This document shows, piece after piece, positions 47,401-55,220 of a stretch of 64,000 bases of DNA; the first letter of the stretch is position 1, and every line of letters begins with the position of its first letter. The stretch covers positions 7,624,001 through 7,688,000 of the forward strand of contig NC_088323.1 of the NCBI RefSeq assembly GCF_910592395.1, written 5' to 3'. The notes beneath the pieces are model-generated. The model ran no database searches. It was not told where the DNA came from and worked only from the letters and a program-made list of their open reading frames with translations. The stretch comes from Lineus longissimus (taxonomy: Eukaryota > Nemertea > Pilidiophora > Heteronemertea > Lineidae). The translations under genes were made by a program, and so were the position numbers.

Positions 47401-50400
47401 TGTGCTTTAAGAGAGACTGGCGCCATGCCTAGTCTCTCTCAAAGCACAGTCAACAGATACCAACCCCCTCAGACTCAGAAACCACAAACGCCCAACCCTT
47501 CCTGCTACCTTTTAAGCTACCATTAACACCCAGAAGTATTAAAATACTTCTGGGTGTTAATGGTAGCGTCTTGCATGCGTCTTGGGAAGGGAATCACACA
47601 AAATATGGTGGTAGAAAACGTGTATATATTGGGTCTTTATCGAGTCTTCATCGTACAGAGTGACGAATGAACAAAAAGCTGATCTAAAAAGATAAAACAG
47701 AAAGATTGTCAAACTCAGATCACGTGAGCCACAAATCGACCGTCTTAATCAGAGAATAGTCGTTTATTTGCAAGACCTCGGCCAAAATAACCCACTTTCA
47801 AACAGTTTCATGCCTCAAATTCCGGTCTCCGACACAGAACGTCTCGAGTCTTCAAAAGTTCATCGGCAAAAGCGTAGCATTTCGCGCGTACATGTCGCAT
47901 GTAGCATATCAAGGAAACACATGGGAAGGCTTCATCCAGACTCCACCTACACTAAGCCACGCTACCTTACGCGAAATTTGAAACTGACGTCCAGACTGAT
48001 AGATGTGCGCAAAGCGAGAAGTGTTATGGCAAAAGTGTGACGAGGAATGCGTGTAGGGTTTTCAAAATTACTGTCCTCGTCTTTTCCTTGTGAAAATAAA
48101 TATTCAGCCGATTTCTTTAAAGATAGTTTTTTTTTCAACTAATATCTTATTTCTGACCGAACACAATTTCCTGGTTAGAAGTTCGCCAATGTTGTAATAC
48201 AAAATCCCCTTTCGAGTAGTTTGAGGATTTTAGGGCGTCAAAGCAGGGATGAGTTTTTCATACGGATGTTTTAACACGAAACGTCGTTGTACATTTGAAG
48301 ATATACTTTCCTTGCTATTTTATCAAAAATTCGTCAAGAAATGACGAGTATTGAGCTAATAATGTCAAAATCAGTGCACAGCGTCAATGTTCACTCATAC
48401 ATAAAAAAGGGGTACTTTGTAACCATGGTTAGTAAAATTTATGAATATCGCACTCGGGTCCAAAAATCAGATTAGAGAAAAAATCTAACTTTGAAGAAAT
48501 CACCGGTTCAGCAGTTTTCGTACAGAAGGTATAGAAGTACCACTGAATGCAAGAAAATAATGCCTTTTAAACAATTTTTGGGTGTAAAATCGTGTGGAAT
48601 TCAATTTCTCCGTCTTGCAAAAATCAAATCACAAGCTCAACCAGAACAGGTGCGTACGTTCCAGGTCCTGCGATTTGTTCTTCATAAAAAATGCATTTAA
48701 ATAAGATTTGTAATGATTAAATATGTTGCCTTTCGCTGGTTGATTCTCTAAATATGTTCATACTTCGCTTCCAGCAATATGCACCGTCAAGGGACCAACG
48801 AGAACTGTTCCATTTCCAATGGATTCCCCAAACCACAGCTTTAATTTTATGCGCACAGTGACACAAGAAAGTCATTGCCCTAAACTGTGCCAACAGTCAA
48901 CGCAGTGCGCGGCATTCATGATCTGGCGTCTGATCATGACAAACCAACAATCAGCGACTGGCCAATCTGGTCAGCGATTTCCACAAGGTGGACACCGTGG
49001 TCAACGCAGTCCTCAAAATGGCTACGGTGGATATCGGGGACCTCAAGGTGGTTACGGAGGTCAGCCAAGTCCTTTAGGAGGTTATCCCAGGCATTACAAT
49101 CCCCGAGCTGGATATGGCAGCCGAAATGACAGAGGTCAACGAAGACAACACGCACCTGGTCAGGACGGCTACGCAGGCCAGCCAAACCCCTACGGAGCCG
49201 CTCCCGGGAGAAGAAGGCTTTTGCATTATCATGGCGGGTATGTGTAAAATCACATTCGCGGTACATTTTTGGTTATTTGTAAAAACCTCAAAATGTTATC
49301 CACGCTCTAACTAAAAAAACAAACTTCCAAAAATTTAAGGTTTGCATTTATGTGCCCGAGAATAAACATTGTAGAGCGTATTTTATAGCAGTGTCTCCCG
49401 TATAATGGATGGGCCAAATACATTGTTCACGTATTGTATAGTGTACCAAATACTACGAAGAAAATGCCCATACAAGAAATTCACCCCGTCTTCAAACCAT
49501 TCCTTTCTGAAGGACATGTTTTAGAAATTTTACTAGCGTTTCTAAAACCTGTATACTGCGTCGGGTTCTAAAAAGGGATTCAAGGAAATCAACCTTTATC
49601 AAAGTTGATCCTGACGTTTTTGCGCTGGAATGCAAAAGAGGTAGACATTTACTAAATACGATTATTGATTAAAATATTGATTTATCTCTTTTTTCCCAGA
49701 AGGTATGGTACTAAGCCCTTGCAAAATGGCTACAATGGATACGGGCATCAAATGACTGGCAACCGCCGTAGAAAACCAGCTGGTTATGGAGGCTACGGGC
49801 GGAGGAGAGAACAGTACGGGGGCAACGGCTACGGGGAACAGGGCGCTGGTTACAGGCGACCGCCACGAAGGCCAGCAGCGTACGGACGTGCTAATTCTTA
49901 TCAACCACGGCGAAATGTATTTTTTCTCTGCGCCATGGTTTCTGCTCAGCCAATTAAACCCGTAAACAGAACCGGAGACCCAACGGAAACGATTTCAACG
50001 ATCCTGACACCACATGTTAGCACCCGCATCCTTCAAAAGAACTGCACGGGTAAGAACATTAAGGGTTGACCATAGGCTCCGCCATTCTGGCTAGACCTCA
50101 AAATCCTTAAGCAATTAGAACTTCTTCAAAATGAAGTGAATGTCCACTTATAACCTGGGAGGCTGTTCTCTGGAAGAAAAACAAATCCAACCCTTGAAAT
50201 TGGCATTCACTTCGTTCTGAAAGAGTTCTAATTGCTTTAGGATTTCACGTTCTACGGTCAACCATTAAGAGAATAGATATTTTAAACTCGAGTTAGTGTG
50301 ATATTTCCGGATAGTGACTAGAATTATATCCACGGCTGATCAGCCATCAGAGAAGAGGGGGGGGGGGGGGCGCCAACTCAGGAAACCGCCATAATTAACG

Positions 50401-51342
50401 GTCTAATGACCGACCCCCCCCCCGCAGCTTCAGCCATGGAATCTTCCAAACTGATATTAAGTTACAGTTTTCTAATAGCCTTTTACGATATTGTATAAAC
50501 CCGGTACTATAAAATAAGGATGTCACCTCCCCGGACAATGCATCATCGTATGATGACGGAATAAGCTATTGTTTGAACGAGACCAAAGACCACCAATAAC
50601 TCATTAAAAGTACTTAAAATTTATTCCAACCGCATTCGACTGTGGTAGAAAAGTATTCGTTGGCTAGAGAAGATGGTACCGTTTGGTTTATCTTACAGGG
50701 GCAAAAACAACATTTTGGCTTTGAGCATCCGGATGAACGCATAATGATGCATGATTTTTTTTGTAGATCTGCCAAAGGTACTCCTGTCACTAAACTGTAA
50801 CAGTGTGATCACGGAAATAGTAATTTTACACAGCCATTGGCAGCCGGTGTCATAGTCCGGCTTTAGTTGACACCGTGAAAGAGTATTACTCTTGATGAGC
50901 ATTGGTTAGGCCATTTTGTAACTTAAGGATAATAAGGTGTTGTACATCACCATCTTTGAGAAAATGTGATATGGTCACATTCTGAGTTCAGCTATTGAAG
51001 TACCCTTTGGCCGCAGCGATATGAAAAACACTTTGTATATGTTATCGATTTCAAATCGAAATTAAATGCCTGCTTCTTACAGACGCAGCAAGGAAGAATT
51101 GTAGCTTCAAAATGACTCAGGAGTTCATAACCAAGGACATGTCGGACATGATTCCAAATTTCAAAAAATACACGTTGGGTTATTCATTAGCGAGGAAGAC
51201 ACCAACATCAGCAATGCTTGAGGACTGTCGAAAGGATCCGCAATGTGTCTCGGTGCTGTTGTTCAAAGCCAGGAGGAAAGTTGCTGCCAATTTCGTTTAT
51301 GACCCCATCGTGTATCCTAAGAACTGCGCAGGATCCGCCTAG
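35378..51342 (+). CDS. Nine-module PAN/apple-like secreted protein, 13 exons
   Basis: Exons: 35378-35450, 36616-36745, 36998-37167, 38805-39041, 40162-40374, 41196-41423, 42365-42628, 43223-43435, 45437-45540, 46010-46187, 48775-49237, 49700-50049, 51083-51342. They total 2883 nt (960 codons plus TAG) with all phases compatible and GT/AG at every junction. A 24-codon signal peptide precedes nine modules of about 70-100 residues, each with phase 1-1 borders. Modules share six cysteines with the spacing C-x3-C-x5-C in the centre, as in PAN/apple domains, whose known pairings are C1-C6, C2-C5 and C3-C4. Such domains bind proteins or carbohydrates. Module 8 carries a Gly/Tyr/Arg/Gln/Pro-rich insertion. 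There is no transmembrane segment, so the product is probably secreted, with an adhesive, matrix or mucus-like role as a guess. The whole-protein family is not recognised. Confidence 0.82.
36154..36278. repeat. Inverted repeat, about 30-bp arms
   Basis: GAGTTTTCGCA ... TCGAAACGCCAAC on the left, complement GTTGGCGTTTCGA ... TGCGAAAACTC on the right. Probably a small MITE in intron 1 of the PAN gene. Confidence 0.7.
36616..36745 (+). CDS. PAN gene exon 2: module 1, first half
   Basis: Acceptor TTTCCAG, phase 1 in, phase 2 out at GTACGT. Contains C1 (PPCKFDSLDELP), C2 and C3 (ACETGC). Its last bases and donor are repeated downstream in a 35-bp minisatellite. Confidence 0.78.
36724..36863. repeat. 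35-bp minisatellite spanning a 5' splice site
   Basis: Units start CCGGTTGCAC at 36724, 36759 and 36794, with a diverged unit at 36829. Each of the first three contains GTACGTTTATAA, the donor of exon 2. Confidence 0.9.
36998..37167 (+). CDS. PAN gene exon 3: module 1, second half
   Basis: Acceptor GTTCCAG, phase 2 in, phase 1 out at GTAAAT. Encodes SCIAVVFIPDEEDA, C5 (GKCIHHIRDW) and C6 (ERKKCQ). Confidence 0.8.
38647..38710. repeat. 21-bp repeat, three units
   Basis: AGGCGTAATATTGCGCTAAAT three times in tandem, in the intron before exon 4 of the PAN gene. Confidence 0.9.
38805..39041 (+). CDS. PAN gene exon 4: module 2
   Basis: A whole module in one exon, phase 1-1, acceptor TTTCAG, donor GTGAGT. 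All six cysteines are present (HGC, GCKVQC, QKC, RLC, KSC). Confidence 0.85.
39075..39776. mobile_element. 702-bp Mutator-like MITE in PAN intron
   Basis: Perfect 52-bp terminal inverted repeats starting CGGCATGGCGAAAAGGCGG. Exact 9-bp duplication TACAGAATA at 39066-39074 and 39777-39785. Long TIRs with 9-bp target duplications are typical of Mutator-like elements. No transposase is encoded. Confidence 0.92.
40162..40374 (+). CDS. PAN gene exon 5: module 3
   Basis: Phase 1-1, acceptor CATCAG, donor GTTAGT. Cysteines KTC, CKTQC, TRC, TC and KC, with one extra Cys in TAEC. Confidence 0.83.
41196..41423 (+). CDS. PAN gene exon 6: module 4
   Basis: Phase 1-1, acceptor CTTTCAG, donor GTAAGA. The centre reads FCNQRCTKYC, so C3-C4 are separated by three residues instead of five. 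Confidence 0.82.
41890..41998 (+). mobile_element. LINE 3' tail
   Basis: TTGTAAAGCACCCTGA then AGGGCGCTATATAAAT and an (AAT)n run, the 3' end form of CR1/L2-like LINEs. No coding part. Confidence 0.6.
42365..42628 (+). CDS. PAN gene exon 7: module 5
   Basis: Phase 1-1, acceptor CATGCAG, donor GTGAGT. NCSSLCLNSYQC gives the canonical C-x3-C-x5-C; a basic loop (TKRRNK) lies before C5. Confidence 0.84.
43223..43435 (+). CDS. PAN gene exon 8: module 6
   Basis: Phase 1-1, acceptor CTTTCAG, donor GTAAAA. KCAELCLTLKYC is canonical; C5 SQC and C6 KKC. Confidence 0.84.
44173..44643 (+). CDS. Unrecognised 156-codon open frame in PAN intron 8
   Basis: Open from about 44173 to TAA at 44641-44643 within an intron of the PAN gene. 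Composition looks protein-like (GEVKFHLIPKGDYGP; VRFVAGNRGGQVLVIYGY), but there are no splice sites in a matching phase and no domain I recognise. The first codon may be TTG rather than ATG. It could be a remnant of an inserted element or a chance frame. Confidence 0.25.
   Translation: MFRGGIQFIAGFIRSGGWPSLGEVKFHLIPKGDYGPSAGSSELPVAMGVRFVAGNRGGQVLVIYGYSTTNIDTPMKLFTGGAGERNATRVLERTDSMKTWKMQTVGYFSMRNMTMRLMTKCLIELHRGKPYTEHSLILSGPWLKLVNENYTMYTLS
44841..45214. repeat. Inverted repeat with C/G tracts
   Basis: Arms TGCAAGTATCAATTCG ... CTTGTACCC(C)n CTCCTCAAGGGTA and their complement at 45165-45214. Probably a MITE; homopolymer length may be assembly-sensitive. Confidence 0.7.
45437..45540 (+). CDS. 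PAN gene exon 9: module 7, first half
   Basis: Acceptor TTTTCAG, phase 1 in, phase 0 out at GTAATA. GTCSMAKV matches the start of module 5 (GTTCSMAEV). The exon then reads through LLKNPQLAKLILAQPV. Confidence 0.65.
46010..46187 (+). CDS. PAN gene exon 10: module 7, second half
   Basis: Acceptor TTCCACAG, phase 0 in, phase 1 out at GTAAGT. KCIVGCRNNRQC, RCDF and EKKC supply C2 to C6. Confidence 0.75.
47393..47456. repeat. Hairpin, about 26-bp stem
   Basis: CTGTTGACTGTGCTTTAAGA and the near-complement TCTCAAAGCACAGTCAACAG around a short loop. Confidence 0.8.
47516..47567. repeat. 52-bp perfect palindrome
   Basis: GCTACCATTAACACCCAGAA and onward, mirrored exactly around a central AA with 25-bp arms. 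Confidence 0.92.
48512..48700 (+). pseudogene. Orphan PAN half-module in intron 10
   Basis: Between exons 10 and 11. An acceptor-like GGTTCAG leads, in phase 0, into QFSYRRYRSTTECKK, then KSCGIQFLRL and VLRFVLHKKCI followed by TAA. The order EC, KSC and KKC mimics C2, C4 and C6 of a second half-module, but C3 and C5 are absent and no donor follows. Exon 9 also ends in phase 0, so splicing 9 to this exon would give an alternative, shorter C-terminus. More likely it is a decayed duplicate. Confidence 0.35.
48775..49237 (+). CDS. PAN gene exon 11: module 8 with start of low-complexity loop
   Basis: Phase 1 in, phase 2 out at GTATGT. C1 to C4 (ICTV, HCPKLCQQSTQC) precede AAFMIWRL, then Gln/Gly/Tyr/Arg/Pro repeats such as GGYGGQPSPLGGYP. 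Confidence 0.8.
49700..50049 (+). CDS. PAN gene exon 12: end of loop and of module 8
   Basis: Acceptor TTTCCCAG, phase 2 in, phase 1 out at GTAAGA. Continues the Gly/Tyr/Arg region (YGGYGRRREQYGGNGYGEQG), then NVFFLCAM (C5) and LQKNC (C6). Confidence 0.8.
50064..50263. mobile_element. 200-bp MITE next to a splice donor
   Basis: Inverted ends GGTTGACC...AAGCAATTAGAACT...GAAGTGAATG, flanked by ATTAAG at 50058-50063 and 50264-50269. It begins 14 nt after the last base of PAN exon 12. Confidence 0.85.
50765..50890 (-). repeat. Membrane-anchor-like fragment, copy 2
   Basis: Diverged copy of 5365-5490; the hydrophobic frame is interrupted by a stop, so it is non-coding here. Confidence 0.5.
51083..51342 (+). 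CDS. PAN gene exon 13: module 9 and stop
   Basis: Acceptor TCTTACAG, phase 1 in, TAG at 51340-51342. C1 NCSF, C3 EDC, C4 PQC and C6 KNC are present; the C2 position is Met (AMLEDC) and no C5 exists. Confidence 0.8.
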
Positions 51343-52047
51343 GAGAATGCATATAAGCTCGTAGGCCTTGAGATTGTCCACGGTAAAATGGTAACCTACT
51401 TCGTGTAAATTCCGTTTCGTACGAAGCCACTTAAAAGTGACCTGTAACGCTTTTATTAAAAATTTTACTTGGGGTACTAATAATAGGACATTACATAAGA
51501 AACACAAGTGTGAAAACCGCATAAAAATCAAACTACATTTTATGTATACTCATCTTAAAGTTATAGCAGTATGTAATTCAAACATTCCAGGTGGTGCAGG
51601 AAGATATATATAATAGAATTGTGATAGTTTTATGATTGTATTCTAATTACCTTGTCACAGATATGAGCTTTTAGTGAACATGTTAATGTACAATTTTAAA
51701 ATATAAGCATGAAGCTATAAAACACTTTATTTCAGTACATCACAATGTACAGCATCAGTTTGTTCTTCCTACACCACCTAGAATGTTTGAATTTTATAGC
51801 TGCAATAACTTGAAGATGGCTAGTTCGATATTGATGCGGTTTTCATCACTGTGTTTGTTATCTTGTGCCCTTTTAGTTTTTTCCTAAGTTAAAAAGTGTT
51901 GCAGGTGACCTTTAACCTAAAGTATGTGCTGCTAGTATTCAAGTATTGAAATATTCATGTATTCAGAAATGATGTTGGAAATCAAAAATAATATATGGAT
52001 ACGTAATAATCCATGAAAAAATAACTACTGACCTTGAGTTGATATAC

Positions 52048-52131
52048 AGGGTGGCCAAAAATTATCTTCCCTCGCACTATAGGATTCTATTGTGTATCCA
52101 TCGTGTGAGGGAAGATAATTCTGGGCCACCC
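52048..52131. mobile_element. Short palindromic MITE, mariner/Tc1-like ends
   Basis: CAGGGTGGCCAAAAATTATC with a complementary right end (TTCTGGGCCACCC) over about 30 bp and a 25-bp loop. Confidence 0.65.
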
Positions 52132-52299
52132 ATGAATCATCACTGTTGCATTTAAATATGTTAATTTAAATACGTTATTTAAATATGTTAATTAGACCAT
52201 CTAGTCTCCCGGGCTTCTCACTGTGATGCAAGCCTTTGCACATAGTAATGCATTGTACTGTACTATTGGCGATTCTGCGAAGACTTATGACTTAGGGTG

Positions 52300-52305
52300 A
52301 ATAAA
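52300..52305 (+). terminator. Possible poly(A) signal of PAN gene
   Basis: First clear AATAAA after the stop, about 960 bp downstream. A long 3' UTR would include the small hairpin element at 52048. Confidence 0.3.
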
Positions 52306-53555
52306 GCTTAAATGCCTTCAAAGTTTTGGGCGTGTTGTTCTTTGCTGATGATCCGTGCATGGCTGGCGCGAGTAGGTAATTTCATTGAATTGAAATGGTC
52401 AAGATAAATCAAAATTATTCATTGCGAAATCCGATTTATGGTGACTATTTAACAGCCAAGCAGAACCTCCACCGCTGGCAGCAAATCTGACGGATATTGC
52501 ACTTTAGCCGTTTTTCACCAGTGTGGCAGAGCTGAGATATTACGTCTTGAACACACTATCTGCATGTAAAAGGCTACAAAAAAACACCCAAATCGAATTT
52601 TTAAAAATATATTGATACCGAAAGGCTTCTCAACCAAATACAAGCAACTGGGGTGAATTTCGATGAAAAATGTGGTATCCTATGCCAAAATATACCAAAT
52701 GAAAAGTTTCCATGTTGTGAAACAGGGCATGGCCAGTTTATGAAATGCAGCGCAGCTTTGGGAAACCTGTTACCGAGTTAGCTAACACGTTGGAAGCGTT
52801 ACCCTTTTAGGAAATTGTTCGGAAACCTGATCCCGCTCTCGAGAAGGCGGTTTGAGAGTAGCAGGCGGGTTTCCTCAGATGGCTTCAGGTCAGGGGATAT
52901 TCTGATCTCATGTCCTGGTTGTTATAAAAAGTGGCATATGTGGTATCAGGAACAGAGAAGAAGGTGGAACGAAATAGGCACGGGAGAAAGGGAGGGAGGG
53001 CATCGGTGATGATGTCTTATTGCTGAAAGTATAATTCTCCTGCGGCATATCAATGGAATGACAATTGCCAAATGCCGGTATTGTGAACAGCAGCACTTCC
53101 CAGCCAATTGATTATCTTCAACAGGAATATGCAAGACGAAATCTGAAGGTAATAATCCTGTTAATCGAGTCTGTGAATCGTACGAGCGCAATATCTGAAT
53201 CATGAATGTTCAGGCCAACAGCTAGAGGGAATAATGTGAAGCGCTTTGAACGACTAATACCAGTTGGATTTAGCGAAGTCTCATAGGCCTATATCATTTA
53301 TGTTTGACACACTTCCAAGTGGTAGCTATGAGACCCACTCCTCGATGATGTAGTTCCCCAAGATATGGCGTCTGGATGGCTGTTGCACATTTTGGTTGTC
53401 TCCATCTTCTAGCAAAACGTTTACAGTAATAACTCCTTCAAAACATAAATAAAAGTTTCATTCAAAGGACCATTGTGATGTTTGTTCTTCTGTTGGTTCA
53501 TCAGTAAACTATTTTTCTGAGTTCAGGTTTGATGCTTTCCCAATTTTGTTTCAGC

Positions 53556-53930
53556 TCTAAAGCCAGCAGCACACTAGCCGCCAACTTCGGCGTTCACAGG
53601 CGTTTTTTGCCGCAAGAGTCCTGGACGCCTGAAAAATCCCTAGTCTGCTACGAACGGCGTCGGCGAGCGTGTCGCCGCGTTTGAACGCAAGAAGAAGCCA
53701 GGTGTGCTACGGATGGCCACCTGAATTGGCGTCGGCGGCGAGGCTATGGCCAATCAGCTTGCGTCTTGATGTCACATGATTTCAAAATGGCAGCCTAAAG
53801 TGGCGGAAAAGACGCTACTGGACGCCGATTCTGGGCAGGTGTGCTCTGGCCGCCAACTTTGGCGTCGAGAGGCGTCAGCTGAACGCTTCTTGTCGCCAAA
53901 GTTGGCGGCTAGTGTGCTGCGGGCTTTAGA
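53556..53930. mobile_element. 375-bp GC-rich MITE
   Basis: Inverted ends TCTAAAGCC[A/C]GCAGCACACTA continuing through GCCGCCAACTT. The interior repeats GCCGCCAACTTTGGCGTC. Target duplication unclear. Markedly more GC-rich than its surroundings. Confidence 0.75.
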
Positions 53931-54117
53931 TAGTAGAAGTCCCGGCACGAAAGACCTTTCCCGCCACGTGAGTGCACGTCGAGATCCGATTTCACGTTAC
54001 CCCCCTCTTAGTCTTAAGACGCAACGTCATATCCATTTAGCGTGACGTCGGAAAAATCGATACCAGCACCATGACGTCAAGGGTATCCTAGCTCCAGGAA
54101 ATCACTAGTAAAATATT

Positions 54118-55144
54118 GGTAGTATGTAAACACTGAAACGTTTCAAAAGAAACAGGTCAAACGAAACGAGTCAAAAATAAAAATATGGCATAAAAATTAA
54201 TATTACTTAAAATTAATAATTATACTCATGATATGTTGTAATGATTACAATAATTCTGTTTGCGTAATTTGATAGTCTAGATCGATTTTTAGGCGATGAA
54301 TTTGGTAAATTGTTTGCAACACGGCGACCCGCCTTGGTATTCCACATTTTCAGCGCAATAAGTAAATCGGCCTCGTCCCCGTGCCAATCTCCAAAAGCAG
54401 AGTTAATAATATTATCTCTGCCCGAATTGGCTTCCATGTTGGCGGAACACTGTACATTATGCATTGCGATCGCGCAGTGTAATTGAACTGAAAATGGCCG
54501 CGGCCACAGATTCGTACTCACTTTGGGGACGAAATAACAAAAGGTTATGGCGGTTAAAATTAAACAATTACAATTGAATTGAAATGTTTGAATGAACCAC
54601 CCTTATCATGTCTTAAAGTTTAGCATCAATATATGCTTTGAACATCTTGTAATAATGAAAAAAGTGGATCTAGCACATTCGGCAATAATGGCGGCCAATT
54701 AGGGCAGGGAAATGCCAGATGAAATGCGGAATAACATGAATAATGCTATGACCTCTGATCTGCTGATGCTCCGTGTCTGAGTGCTACGTTCGAAAGAGTT
54801 CAAGGCAAAATTGGACATGTTCAATTCAACGTGTTCCAATAAATCGTCGTTATTGTCGTTAAAGTATACGATAGCGCTAAATATTGGGGCAGGGTACGAG
54901 GTTATGTGGGGAAATACCGGTTTATCTAAATTGTGAAAGAGCTGAACGGACTGTGGTAAATCTATTTATAATTAATCGCGTTCTGTTTGAATTTCTGCGG
55001 CTTTTATGCGGTAAAAATACAAAACAGAGCCTTGAAAAACGACACATCCACATAGTGCATTTTCAATTTCACGTTTTGACCATTTATTTGACTCGTTTCG
55101 TTTGACCAGTTTCTTTTGAAACGTTTCAGTGTTTACATACTACC
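54118..55144. mobile_element. 1027-bp DNA element with 10-bp target duplication
   Basis: Ends GGTAGTATGTAAACACTGAA with the complementary right end over about 65 bp. Flanked by GTAAAATATT at 54108-54117 and 55145-55154. An uninterrupted relative of the target (CACTAGTAAAATATTAGCAA) occurs inverted near 57755-57780. No convincing transposase; size of the duplication fits Mutator-like insertion. Confidence 0.88.
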
Positions 55145-55220
55145 GTAAAATATTAGCAACATTTTACAAACATTTTACAAACATTTTACCAACATTTTTA
55201 CAACAATTTTGCAACAAGCC

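Noticed and set aside
48887-49266. Other long frames over the Gly/Tyr-rich exon
   Set aside because: Low-complexity coding sequence opens all frames; only the frame with the six cysteines fits the splice phases.
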